Source of the DNA: Strongylocentrotus purpuratus | Taxonomy: Eukaryota; Echinodermata; Echinoidea; Camarodonta; Strongylocentrotidae | NCBI RefSeq assembly: GCF_000002235.5 | Contig: NW_022145601.1 | Coordinates: forward strand, 27,327,228-27,391,227 | Length of the DNA: 64,000 nucleotides | Reading direction: 5' to 3' | In this document: positions 1 to 10,544 of the stretch, piece by piece | Position numbering within the stretch: the first letter of the stretch is position 1 | Layout of the letters: every line of letters starts with the position of its first letter | The notes under the pieces: generated by a model | Database searches by the model: none | Seen by the model: only the letters and a program-made list of their open reading frames with translations | What the model was told of the DNA's origin: nothing | Translations under genes and position numbers: made by a program

Positions 1-103
1 TTTTTCCAATATTTTATTCTGCATGATACATATATACACCATGTTTCTATATCCTACCCATCTCAATATCCTATAACCAATATACTTTTTCTGATTGCTT
101 TAG

Positions 104-359
104 ATATGAACATCTATCTCGTGGATGGCGCTGCAGGGTGTACCAAAACCTGGACAAGGTTGAGGCATTGAGAGTGGCATCACTGCATAGGTGTGGGCAA
201 CCTGCTGTAGACAAGCCGTGCTTGCAGGAGGAGGTTGCTGTCTGCAGGTCAATTCTATACGATGACAACAACCTTGATGTGGAGGATGAGCCCTGCACTA
301 TGACTGCCTCGACAAGACGCAAGTGTTCCCTAGCCCTTGGGAAAAATGGCTCCTTCAAT
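104..359 (+). CDS. Exon 1 in window of the ParB/methylase-like gene
   Basis: Acceptor TTTAG precedes 104 and donor GTAAGT begins at 360. It has 85 full codons, ends in phase 0, and is cysteine-rich. It carries the EALRVASLH segment that suggests a ParB-type fold. Confidence 0.6.
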
Positions 360-3300
360 GTAAGTCTAAACACTAGAGCTGACATTTTCATCTGACATTT
401 TCATCTAGATAAAATGCTGAATTCATTCAATGTTCTATTTTTACTTGTAGCGAAGTAGGTTTTTTTTTTAATGAAACGATGAATCGGACATTAAATTAGA
501 TTTATGTTCAGCATAAAAACTCATGAACATCACCCAACCCCCCAATAAAAAGGTTATTGTTATATTCAGCCAACTTACATGTACATGACAAAATGGAGTT
601 TAATCAATGATTGATTTGAGATGATCGAGCTTTCAAGAGTGACTGTTGGAAACATAAATTTTAGCCAAAAAGTTCTAACATTTCTTATATTTTAACTTGA
701 GGGGTCATATTACAATATGGTGAATTATGTAATGCAATGGTGATTGCAGTGAATGAATTGGAATGTTCAGAATCAAACTGGTTATGAGAGCATATATTAT
801 CCATTTCTTTTTTTGTTGTAATTTACAGGCACTGAGGGCTCTCGAGCCAACTTTCCAGTTGGCTAGTTATTCAAACAGATGCTACAGGAAAGCCACTCTC
901 CTTTTCGATGCAACTAGAGAATCTACTGGAAAGGATTTGAAACAATGTGTAAGTAAGCTTTAAATTTTTTTATTTTTTTTTACACATTTAAATATCATCT
1001 TGAGTAATGAAGGAAAGCATTTTTTTATGCCTCCGTTACGAAGTAGCCGGAGGCATTATGTTTTCGGGTTGTCCGTCCGTCCGTCTGTACGTACGTCTGT
1101 ACGTACGTACGTCTGTACGTACGTACGTACGTCCCGTTCTCGTGATCGCGTTATCTGAAGAACCGATTGATGGATTCCTGCCAAACTTTGGTCATGTATG
1201 TATCTTGCAGAGCCGATGAACTGATTAGATTTTGGGGTTACGATGTCAAAGGTCAAAGGTCACAGGGCTCATTATGTATGCAAAAACAGCTCGTGATCGC
1301 GTTATCTGAAGAACCGATTGATGGATTCCTGCCAAACTTTGGTCATGTATGTATCTTGCAGAGTCAAAGAACTGATTAGATTTTGGGGTCATGAGGTTAA
1401 AGGTCAAAGGTCACAGGGCTCATTATGTATGCAAAAACAGCTCGTGATCGCGTTATCTCAAGAACCGAGTAATGGATTGCTGCCAAACTTAGGTCATGTA
1501 TGTTACTTGCAGAACCGATGAAGTGATTAGATTTTGGGGTCACGAGGTCAAAGGTCAAAGGCTACAGCGCACATTATGTATGCAAAAACAGCTCGTGATT
1601 GCGTTATCTCAAGAACCGATTGATGGATTGCTGCTAAACTTAGGTCATGTATGTTACTTGCAGAGCAGATGAACTGATTAGATTTTGGGGTCATGAGGTC
1701 AAAGGTCAAAGGCCACAACGCACATTATGTATGCAAAAACAGCTCGTGATCGCGTTCTAAAGAACCGATTGATGGATTCCTGCCAAAATTAGGTCATGTA
1801 TGTTACTTGCAGAGCCAATGAACTGAGTAGATTTTTGGTTCATAAGATCAAAGGTCAAAGGTCATGGGCTCATTATGTATGCAAAAATAGCTTGTGAACA
1901 CATTCTCATTAGAACTGACAGATGGATTACTATTTAACTCAGGACATCTTGCAGAGCCAATGAACTGAGTAGATTTTAGGGTCATGAGGTCAAAGATCAA
2001 AGGGTCATATATGTATATGAGAAATTGCTTGTAATCACGATATTCTGAGAGCCTGTTAATGGATTACAATTGAACTTGAATTCGAAAAATGTCTTCTGTT
2101 TTGGTTTGTAAAATTGCTCTATGACGGAGGCATCATTTTCGACTGCGCGCAGTCGAATTCCATCTAGTTTCTTCATAGAATCGAACAAAACTTGACTTGC
2201 GAATGTTCAAAACACCAAATAAATTATAACTTTTTGGTAGAAAATGTATATTATTGCTGAGTAATGAGCTATATGAAAAATACAAAAATTGAGCTGGACT
2301 GGATGTCACACATACCACATGTTTTCTGTGCAAATGAGAATTGTGGTTTATTCAGCCGCTATAAGGAGTTTATCAAATCATCACAACCAAAGTAAATAAA
2401 GTAATATAGCGCCACCATTGGCGGATACCCTATTCTGACTGGAGGGGGGGGGGGGGGGGGGGGGTTCAATTTCCAGTTCAAAATCTGTGACTGATGCGCA
2501 ATGGCTGCAAATAGCGACACGGCTTCCGGTGACTTTTTCTGACTTTTTTTGTTTGTCTCGCAACTTTTGAGACCGAGTTCTAAAAATTAACAATAAAATC
2601 AACTTTTTGCATAGGTACGTTCGTGTACAAAATACTGCTTTTCCTAAATTGCTTTACAACACTGTTAATTGTGCCTTCTAGTCTTTTTGCCTGACCATAC
2701 TTGTCTTGAAACTTTTCAAGATACACTTTTGAAACATGAAAAAAATCACATATATAAATGAAAACAATAGATACATAAGTAGTTTATGAAACAATAGAAT
2801 ACAAAAGAATTGATCGGAAATTTCATTATTTATTATTTCAGTATTGTTGCCTATGCTATTCAGCAACTTTAAAAAAGAGATTGAGCTTCATAACTTAATG
2901 AAATATTAATGAATATGTTAAAATAGGTATCTAATTTGCATAAATTATAATAAAGTAACAAATTTGTGATAAAAACAAATCTGTATTGACGTCCTTGCAA
3001 TATTTCGCATTAAGCTTGCACTCAAAGTGAGAATAGGGTTAAAGCAATAGTTTTTTACATATTCAAATCAAACAATAGATGAATTGGGGATTCTTTGCAG
3101 AAGAATTGACTTTGATTGAAAAAGTTGATAGTTCATATATATGCAAATAAAATTTGTCTTCTGACAGTGAGCAACAATACTTCACGTGCACTAATAACTA
3201 CTCTTATTATTTTCATTTGTCTTATTTTATAGTGTTTCATGAAGCTACAAGGACTCTCAGAAGAGGAGCGATATTCACTTCTTCTGGAGGCGACCTTGTC

Positions 3301-6300
3301 TTTGAATGTTAAAAAGATGAAGGCGGATGCCGATGAACTGAAGGCAATGAAGAGTCTGAAGAGCGTGTTTGCTAAGGGAGTTGGGGCTAAGACGTGGGAA
3401 TTAAGAGGCGATAGAAAGATACCCAACCTTCACTTCAGAAGCAGCCCTGGAACCCTATGTTGGTATGCACAAATCATGGCTTCGTATAATGTCTATTGAA
3501 GAGAATATTGAGCCCCAGCAAGATATACAATAATTGCTATCCTGTATCTCCATCAATCCAAATTTTAAAGTTTAGATGAACTAGTAGGGTTGACTATTCT
3601 GACTGGGGGGGGGGGGGGGGTCAATTTGGCCCCTGCCTCCCCCGTACACAATCCAGGACTGCCACGTAACCGCTACAAATCACAACCTGCCTTTCAATGA
3701 CTTTATTGTCTCGCAACTTTTGAGACCAAATTTGCCCCAAAATTGGGACAGTCCATGCTAGAGGTTATGCAACATTACTTAACCACACGTCTAGCCACAA
3801 TTGACATTTTGCATAGTACGTTTGTGTACAAAATACTGCCTTTTCTAAATTGTTCTATAAAACATGTCAAGTTCAAATGTGGGTCAAAGGCAACAGGTCA
3901 AAAGGAAAACAGACTTTCCTTGGGATTCCATTATTGCTAAAGAGTAAACTACCAGAACCCAAAATTCACCTCCTGATCTGCTTATAGGGCCTAAGATGCA
4001 GGCAAGACAACGCTTGGCGTTTGCCTTGTTTAATGATATATTATTGAATGTGTTAAAATAGGAATTTAATTTGCATGAATTATAATAAAGTAATAAATGA
4101 GTGATTTTTGTAAAAAACAAACATCAAAGCAACATTTCTTTGCATGTGCATTGCTGTCCATGCAAAATTTCCCATCAATCAGACCTTCTGTGGCCAAGAT
4201 ATTGTGGGGGGAGGGGGGGGGGTCAAATTGACTCCGGAGCTCTATGATCAATGTATATGTATTTTTTTTCAGGTAAAAAGTATACAAAAGGTAACATCCC
4301 AGAGGTCTTCCTGGAGCACATCAGCAGGGCCAAGAGAGACATGGACATGAATGCAGACGACATCCCAGCCCTTATGATACAAGAACTAGAAGAGGTATTG
4401 TCCCATATTCTTAAGGTTCCAAAGCACTTATTTGTAGGCACTTGGTAATTGAAAGAGGTAAACTGAATTTCACATAAAACAAATCTCAAAATTGTGAGTT
4501 TAAAATATCTCAAAGTTGTAATATTGTAATCTATAAGGAACTCAAGGTTAAGGGATTTACATGGAGAATGATCTTATGCTGATGAAAAATCATTGGTAAT
4601 TTGTCATTGATAACAAAAAAACAACAATTATATTCATGGCATAGAAATTGCAATTTTCCCACAAGTCATATATTACGTACAATGGCACTGTCGCCCAGAC
4701 GACTGGCATGGAAAAGTGCACCCACATGCTATTTCATCCTATTTTCAAATTTGATTTTTCTATTTTGATTCAACATAGCAAATGTTAAGCTGCAGATAAT
4801 TATGAAAAGGGTATAAATAAAAAAAAACAGTTTCCAGAACTTTGCATTGTGTATATTATCTGGGCTCAACATATTAGAATTATAGTTAATTTGTATGTTC
4901 TTTCCTTTTTATTTGAATTTCTGATATTACAGGATATCCAGTTATCCTCAACACCATCGGCTACTACCAGAATCTTCCTGACAAAGGACATCACAGCGAT
5001 ATCCAAAGTGGTCAGCCAACATACCCGACACGATGTGCATATATTGCATATTGTCCAGTCCCCAGTAGGAGATATTCAAGGTAACTATGCATGTTCCATG
5101 TCTTTTATTAAATATCTTATGAAGCTGACTGTTATTTCGGTATTCAAAGCAACATAACAAACGTTTTTGTGGTTGTGTAATAATGAGATAGCTGCAGTGT
5201 GTGTTAAAAAAATATAAATTATTAAGAAAGAATGTTACCGTATAACTTCCAGTGTGTTAGATTGGCTGCTCGATCTGAATGAAAATTCTTTCTTAAGAAA
5301 TCCTCCTATGAAGCTCAACATTCATATAAATTTTTGTTTATATCACTTGGATTTTAAATATAATCTTGAGTTCTGGTAATGACAGAAATTAATTTCTGAC
5401 AGAATCCAATGACATTTACAATGAATGTTCAAAACTTCAAAAAATAATGATTACTGAATGCTTTTGGGGGAAAAAAACATATAATAGCTGACTAATGCTG
5501 AACAAATGAAGATAAGATGCTTGCCATGTGATCTCAAACACATTACCTCCAAAGCAAGCTAATTATATTAATTAGACAACTGCGGAGTAATTGTGAAACA
5601 AATGCATTTCTAATGTCTGGGTTTTTTTGATTCCTAAAGAAAAAGGTGCATTCAGAACTCAAAAAATCACATTGTATCTGTTTGAAAAGAAATTGTGCCT
5701 CATGTGAAAAATCACATGTATGTATATTCGTTTTACTTCTATAGGAAATTAAGGCTTATTCATACTGTTCTAAGTAGCCATATAAAATGTGCATATATAT
5801 TTTATCAACAGATGTCAACCATAATGTCTGTATGCAGTATGGTATTGTCGAGTCTAGGAGGAGGGGTGCTGGCACTAGCCAACTCTACATGCCATCAAGA
5901 TCAGACTTCTACAAATATGCAGTGGAGCATTTCACTTCTATTGATGAAGTGGTTCTTGACGTTGGAGACGGTAAGACATTTTATCTATATACAGATCCAA
6001 TTAAATTATGATACAGTTTTAGAATAAATGGGTAGATTAAATATATAGAGATACCAATAAAGCAACATGAATACAAAAATAAAATAAAATGTAAGGAAAG
6101 GAAAGTTGTGAAATAACGTCCAAATTGTGTAAATTCAAATTGGCTTTTTTCAATTCAAGTATATTTACCTATTTTTCACTATCCATAAATTCTAGACGCA
6201 TAATAACTGACATTAATAGCATCAAAGTTGCCCAGTGTTGCACAACAAAGATTTTAGTCACGAGATTTGGGGTCGTGCAAAATCATGGTCAATATCAATA

Positions 6301-7678
6301 AGCAACCCTGTGCCTTGTCGGAAATTTGTGTTAACCCTAACTTTACCGGAAAGGTCTCAGATGGCGCCCCCCCCCCCCCCCAGACAAATTTTGTTGTCAA
6401 ACCCATTGCATTTTCAGCAATAGCTAGCGCTTCATGATTTTTTTTTCAAGTGTTATAAATCTTATGACACTGAGGTGTTGAAAATCAGACCTTTCATGAT
6501 AAAAGGTCGAGCCGATTTTTTTTTTTTTTCTTTTTTTTTTTTTTCTTCCAGTTTTCCAGTAGAATGCAAAAAAAAAAAATGTTCATAAAACATTGAAATA
6601 CATAAGAATTGAAAAATATGCAAAAAAAAGGCATATAAAAACTGTTTGAGAAGAAATGAACTGTGTAAAAGCTTAAAGACTTGAGATGACATTGTGAGCA
6701 TATAATTTAAAAAAAATCCAAGTCAAGAGAGATATAGAGAGCTTTATATCTTCTCAAAAACTCTGAAACCAAAAACAATTTGGAATGAAACATTTTAGAT
6801 AGGTTACAAACAGAGATTTTTTATATATATTCTCACCAGGAGAGAAATTAAAACGGTGGTTATTAGAACCGATCGTTAGATATATTGTTTTTAAACAATG
6901 GCTCACATATTCACTATTTAAAAATACTTTCCATAGATATTACAATTTGAGACATTCAGATTGGTCTATTTAAACTATAACTCATATGTGTATACCATTT
7001 TCGAGAAATAAAATCAGATTTTAAAAATTCTAACAAGAAAATTGAAACGTCAGTGCCAAATTTGGTTACTTAAGGGGTAGGCTCTGAGGCCCCCCCCCCT
7101 CCAGTCTTACAAATTTCAAAATAGCCCCATTCAGTAAGGGTTTATGCTTTTTTTTTATTTTTTTTTTTTATTGATAATGTAAAAGTATTATTTTAGTAAG
7201 ACAACCAAAAATTTAAAAAAGGGGGTTTATCATTTAAGTAGAAATGTATTGATAAAGAGATGTTGAGCAAATTTAACTCGAAAACCAGCTTTGAAAATCA
7301 AAGACAGACTGAACTTTACTAAAGCATTCCATATTGAACTTACCAAAGTAAAATACAAAAATGAACAATATGTAATGCATTTGGTATGGAATTAGGTGCT
7401 CGTTTGCTGTGGTTAAAGCCCTTTACCTAGTGTTGCGTCTAATAACTTGGTTCTTCACAAGCTTCACCAGACAAACAAAATTAAATATTCTTTTCTCTAT
7501 TATATTTTCAGGACTGCTGGCAAGGGTTGCAGCAGAATGTGGACGAAATGGGAGGATGGTAGAGGAGACAACACTGTCCAGCACAGAAATAGAGGCCATG
7601 ATGGGTGCTGCAGACTCGGAGGAGATTCTAGATGCAGATCTAGTATTAAGCATGGACCAGACGTGTTCTATACCTTAG
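104..7678 (+). CDS. Partial multi-exon gene, possible ParB-like plus DNA-methyltransferase-like protein
   Basis: Seven coding exons, 104-359, 829-948, 3233-3462, 4273-4394, 4933-5080, 5812-5970 and 7512-7678, are bounded by AG/GT sites and give about 348 residues ending in TAG. The 5' end lies outside the window, since exon 1 opens after an acceptor. All joins are in phase except exon 3 to 4, where a micro-exon or another donor must be used. Exon 1 (CRVYQNLDKVEALRVASLH) resembles the EALxLAxxxN helix region of ParB/Srx domains. Exon 5 ends DVHILHIVQSPVGDIQ, placed like a [DNS]PP[YFW] motif IV. Exons 6/7 join as VVLDVGDG-LLARVAAECGR, spaced like motif I of beta-class DNA methyltransferases (VLDxFxGSG...AAxxxGR). 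The order ParB, IV, I matches bacterial and phage ParB-methylase fusions. The proline pair and FxGxG are not conserved, so catalysis is doubtful. That the gene exists is fairly sure; the function is inference and not proven by any search. Confidence 0.5.
829..948 (+). CDS. Exon 2 of the ParB/methylase-like gene
   Basis: Acceptor TTTACAG precedes it and donor GTAAGT follows at 949. It has exactly 40 codons, phase 0 on both sides. The peptide starts ALRALEPTFQLASYSN and has no recognisable motif. Confidence 0.6.
1027..2157. repeat. Dispersed inverted-terminus repeat with ~150-bp tandem units and DR1 sites
   Basis: The left edge ATGCCTCCGT (1027) is inverted as ACGGAGGCAT at 2124-2133. After the left edge comes a GTCC/GTAC microsatellite (1070-1133). 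About six diverged ~150-bp units follow, each with a 'GATTTTGGGGTCA...AGGTCAAAGGTCA...GCTCGTGATCGCG' order. Perfect AGGTCAAAGGTCA occurs at 1250, 1401, 1545 and 1852. A 20-bp palindrome lies at 2138-2157. Short open frames inside are repeat translations, not genes. It lies in intron 2 of the left-hand gene. Confidence 0.8.
2405..2985 (+). repeat. Poly-G-containing repeat, copy A
   Basis: It shares 'TATTCTGACTGG' plus a long G-run (about 2443-2464), 'TCTCGCAACTTTTGAGACC', 'TTTGCATAGGTACGTTCGTG' and a 'TTAAAATAGG..TTTGCAT' end with copy B at 3590-4115. The two copies flank exon 3 of the left-hand gene. Confidence 0.65.
3233..3462 (+). CDS. Exon 3 of the ParB/methylase-like gene
   Basis: Acceptor TTTATAG precedes it; a GTATGC donor is likely at 3463. 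The peptide is lysine-rich and helical (LSEEERYSLLLEATLSLN, then KKMKADADELKAMKS). With this donor it ends in phase 2, which does not match exon 4. A weaker donor at 3459 would restore phase. Confidence 0.55.
3590..4115 (+). repeat. Poly-G-containing repeat, copy B
   Basis: This is a diverged direct copy of the 2405-2985 repeat, with the same block order and the same G-run after TTCTGACTGG. It is a dispersed element rather than an exon duplication, since exons 3 and 4 are unrelated. Confidence 0.65.
4273..4394 (+). CDS. Exon 4 of the ParB/methylase-like gene
   Basis: A strong T-rich acceptor (TTTTTTTTCAG) precedes it and donor GTATTG follows. It encodes KKYTKGNIPEVFLEHISRAK and continues with an acidic helix, ending in phase 0. 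Confidence 0.55.
4933..5080 (+). CDS. Exon 5 of the ParB/methylase-like gene (motif IV-like end)
   Basis: Acceptor ATTACAG precedes it and donor GTAACT follows at 5081. It is phase 0 in and phase 1 out. The C-terminal HILHIVQSPVGDIQ stands where beta-class methyltransferases have a strand followed by SPPY/DPPY. Confidence 0.55.
5812..5970 (+). CDS. Exon 6 of the ParB/methylase-like gene (motif I start)
   Basis: Acceptor CAACAG and donor GTAAGA are in phase with exons 5 and 7. It encodes FYKYAVEHFTSIDEVVLDVGDG-type sequence at its end, like the region leading into motif I of N6/N4 methyltransferases. Confidence 0.6.
7512..7678 (+). CDS. Last exon of the ParB/methylase-like gene
   Basis: Acceptor TTTTCAG precedes it. 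It encodes LLARVAAECGRNGRMVEE and an acidic tail ending CSIP before the TAG stop at 7676-7678. The AAxxGR portion matches the second half of a methyltransferase motif I region. Confidence 0.6.
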
Positions 7679-7679
7679 T

Positions 7680-8265
7680 GCATTTTGTTTCTCTCGTTTC
7701 CTCACCTCGATCACTACCTCATTTAGTTCTGAAAAATCTTGTTAAGATATGTGACAAACTAACGTTTTTATGTAAATATTTTTATACAGATATGGCTGGT
7801 AGGGTGTTTATATATCATTCTTTTGGCCGCTGGAGTTGTATTTTCATGAGGGAAAATAAAACTCCTTTAGGTAGGCTAAAGAATATGTATTACATACATA
7901 ACAGGAAATATCTATTATAATATTAGATAACCTTGATTAAGACCAAGTCATGGTTTTTACATGAAAGTCTGAACACGAACAGTTTAATAGAGTCTGATCT
8001 ACAGTAGATATCCATTGTCTTCGCCTTTCTTCTCTGTGCTTAGCTGTTATTAACGAATATTGTTGATACATGAATACATTGTCTTAGCTCAAGCGCGTAT
8101 GCTCCTACTGTTATCGTTGACCAGCTGGTCAATATAACCATCCAGATGACCGGGCGTGAACTGTTAACAATAAATTGCAGTCCCCATATCACTTGACATG
8201 CTGTGGACCAATCACACCTTAGCAACTCTCTGAGCTATCTAATACAAGTATTTAAGTCTATGTGT
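7680..8265. other. 3' flank of the left-hand gene, no further gene seen
   Basis: AT-rich sequence with the likely 3' UTR and one perfect 16-bp palindrome, TTGACCAGCTGGTCAA, at 8117-8132. No open frame has coding character. Confidence 0.5.
7855..7860 (+). promoter_or_regulatory. Candidate polyadenylation signal AATAAA
   Basis: This is a canonical AATAAA 177 bases after the stop of the upstream gene, a plausible end of its 3' UTR. It is not confirmed by transcript data. Confidence 0.45.
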
Positions 8266-8269
8266 AGAT

Positions 8270-8506
8270 GTGTTTTTAGTTTAGTAGATAGGTGGCTGGA
8301 CTACCGATCATTAGGTACATGTATGTGGTTCAAATCTCGGCCACTTCACTAAGGTCTAGCTTTGGCAAGACCTTAACATACATTTACTACACTCAAACTA
8401 TGTTGTACCAAAATATGTAGCCTAGTTAAGGTCAGGTAACATACATGCAGGAGCACCTTGCTATATAGATGAGCGCTATACTAGAGTGCAATATTATTAT
8501 TATTAT
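8270..8506 (+). repeat. tRNA-derived SINE, degenerate
   Basis: A B-box-like GGTTCAAATCT lies at 8337-8347, followed by a SINE-type body. The end 'GAGCGCTATA...AATATTATTATTATTATC' is the common (ATT)n tail. The A box is weak. No tRNA fold is convincing. Confidence 0.55.
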
Positions 8507-9600
8507 CTTTTATTAGAGCATATTTTTGTCTTGCCAAGTGAACTTGATTACTTTGAAGGTAATTTCAAAGGCACAGGGTTGGTGAACGTGACTCGTCACC
8601 TTATTTATTTTTCTAAAGCATCAACACAAAAACCCACATATTATTATTTTATCAAGGATAAAAACTCGGGTCACAACTATTGGGCCCTTGATTTTGTTAC
8701 CATCTTGTCAAAATGAAACACTCGATCTAACTCATTTCCAAGCATCAGAAGACGGTTGTTGATATCAATGATGTAGTTGGAAGATCATATACTTCAAAGT
8801 TATAATCAAGGAATTATCAGAGCTGGAGTCCAAACTGAGGATAATTTATGCAAACATCTGGCAGATTCCAAAGGATAGTCAATAGAATTATTAAACTGCC
8901 TTGGTTCTTTGATATTTGATGCGCGATGCCACCAAAGTAAAAGAAAACATTTTAGAGAGGATGTGAACTTTGTGGGTTTTTGTTTGCACAGTTGATTTAT
9001 TATATCAATAAACATAGAAAACAAATAGGCAATTGTTTAGTAATTATGTACGATGCCACTCTGAAAATCCCATTCCTCAACAAGCAAGATTTCTTGAGAT
9101 ATTGCCTTAAGAGTGTAATAAATATGTACTGCTTCAAGTACAATATTGATCCCTTGCTGATTGCTTTTCTGATTTTCATATTTTATATGGTACTATCAAG
9201 AAAATATTTCTATTAAATTAAATCAACCAGAGTAAAGTCCACATGTGTCCACTCATGGAATTAGCAACTTTAAATCTTGTATTTTTGGACGTGTATCTGT
9301 TTGCTTACACCTGGTTATACCATTCATGAGCACTTTCTGTGTAACCAATTATCATTATATTGAATACCTTTAATTGCATATGTGCATCCTCTGTAGCAAT
9401 ACTGGCCGCGGGTGTTTCATCGTTAGTTCTTTTGAATCAATGTGCATGTATTCGGAGAGCGCATATATATTTGTCGTGGTTGTTGTGGCATTGAGCCTAC
9501 TTCAGAGGAAATTGTTAAGCTTTTACTCCAGCTGTAATTACTCCTTGTTATTATATTAAAGTTTCACATCACTTTAAGAGGGTCAATTTGTAGGATCACT
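8507..9600. other. AT-rich intergenic sequence
   Basis: I see nothing recognisable. Short open frames (for example 8980-9216) lack splice context or known motifs. Confidence 0.4.
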
Positions 9601-9603
9601 GTA

Positions 9604-10034
9604 AGTTTATACGTATGTTTATATGTATAAGTTTATACATGGCACGCACCCTCCAAATCCATGTATAAACTTATACGTTTTGGATGGTCAGTACGATGTA
9701 TAAATTTATACGTTTTGGATGGTCTGTACGATGTATAAATTTAAAAGTTTTGGATGGTCTGTACGATGTATAAATTTATACGTTTTGGATGGTCTGTACG
9801 ATGTATAAATTTATACGTTTTGGATGGTCTGTACGATGTATAAATTTATACGTTTTGGATGGTCAGTACGATGTATAAACTTATACGTTTTGGATGGTCT
9901 GTACGATGTATAAATTTATACGTTTTGGATGGTCTGTACGATGTATAAATTTATACGTTTTTGGATGGTCTGTACGATGTATAAACTTATACGTTTTTAA
10001 AGGGTCCATGTCATGTATAAAGTTATACGTCAGA
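9604..10034. repeat. 35-bp tandem repeat, about 10-11 copies
   Basis: The unit is GTACGATGTATAAATTTATA followed by CGTTTTGGATGGTCT, totalling 35 bp. Each unit carries the perfect palindrome GTATAAATTTATAC or the close variant with AAACTT. Edge units are diverged (ATAAAGTTATACG near 10020). Open frames through it are repeat translations. Confidence 0.9.
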
Positions 10035-10544
10035 ACAAACAGCATGATATACATTTGTATATTTTGCAAGTTGTGTTATTTATAAAAGTGATATTGACAA
10101 CCTATTTTGTGTAAATAATTATTTATTTGTTATCAGTGCATTTATTTGTATTGCCAAATAAAGAAACATGGATTACATTTCAACTGCAAAAAGCATCATT
10201 AATTAATTATTTAAGTGTATTGTGTTAATGTTTGTATAAATGCGATGTCTTTCTACTACTGCATGAGAAAGAGAGAATTTACTTTTAGTGATTTCATAAA
10301 TACTTTAATGAGGAAAGCGAAGGAGTGAAAATGAGAAAGTTAAATATACAGCGAAAATGTCATATAAAGTGTGATGGAGGTGATAGTTGGCTATACCATG
10401 AGAAAAGCAAAGCAGTGGAGGCTATAAGCCCTATAAATGAGAGAGTTCTCAAATTATAAGGATTTGGCATGTAATTTGATTTGAATCTGGATTACCCAAG
10501 TCCAGATTGGAATAAATTATTGTTTTATACATATGTAATAGAAG
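10035..10544. other. AT-rich intergenic sequence
   Basis: No gene or repeat is recognised in this stretch. Confidence 0.4.

Noticed and set aside
1167-1521. Repeated peptide EEPIDGFLPNFGHV as a protein family
   Set aside because: Each is a translation of one ~150-bp repeat unit; frames are short and change between units.
8486-9216. Possible small gene(s)
   Set aside because: Short AT-rich frames with no conserved motif, start context or splice partners.
9604-10034. Second CRISPR-like periodic array
   Set aside because: Head-to-tail 35-bp units without spacers.
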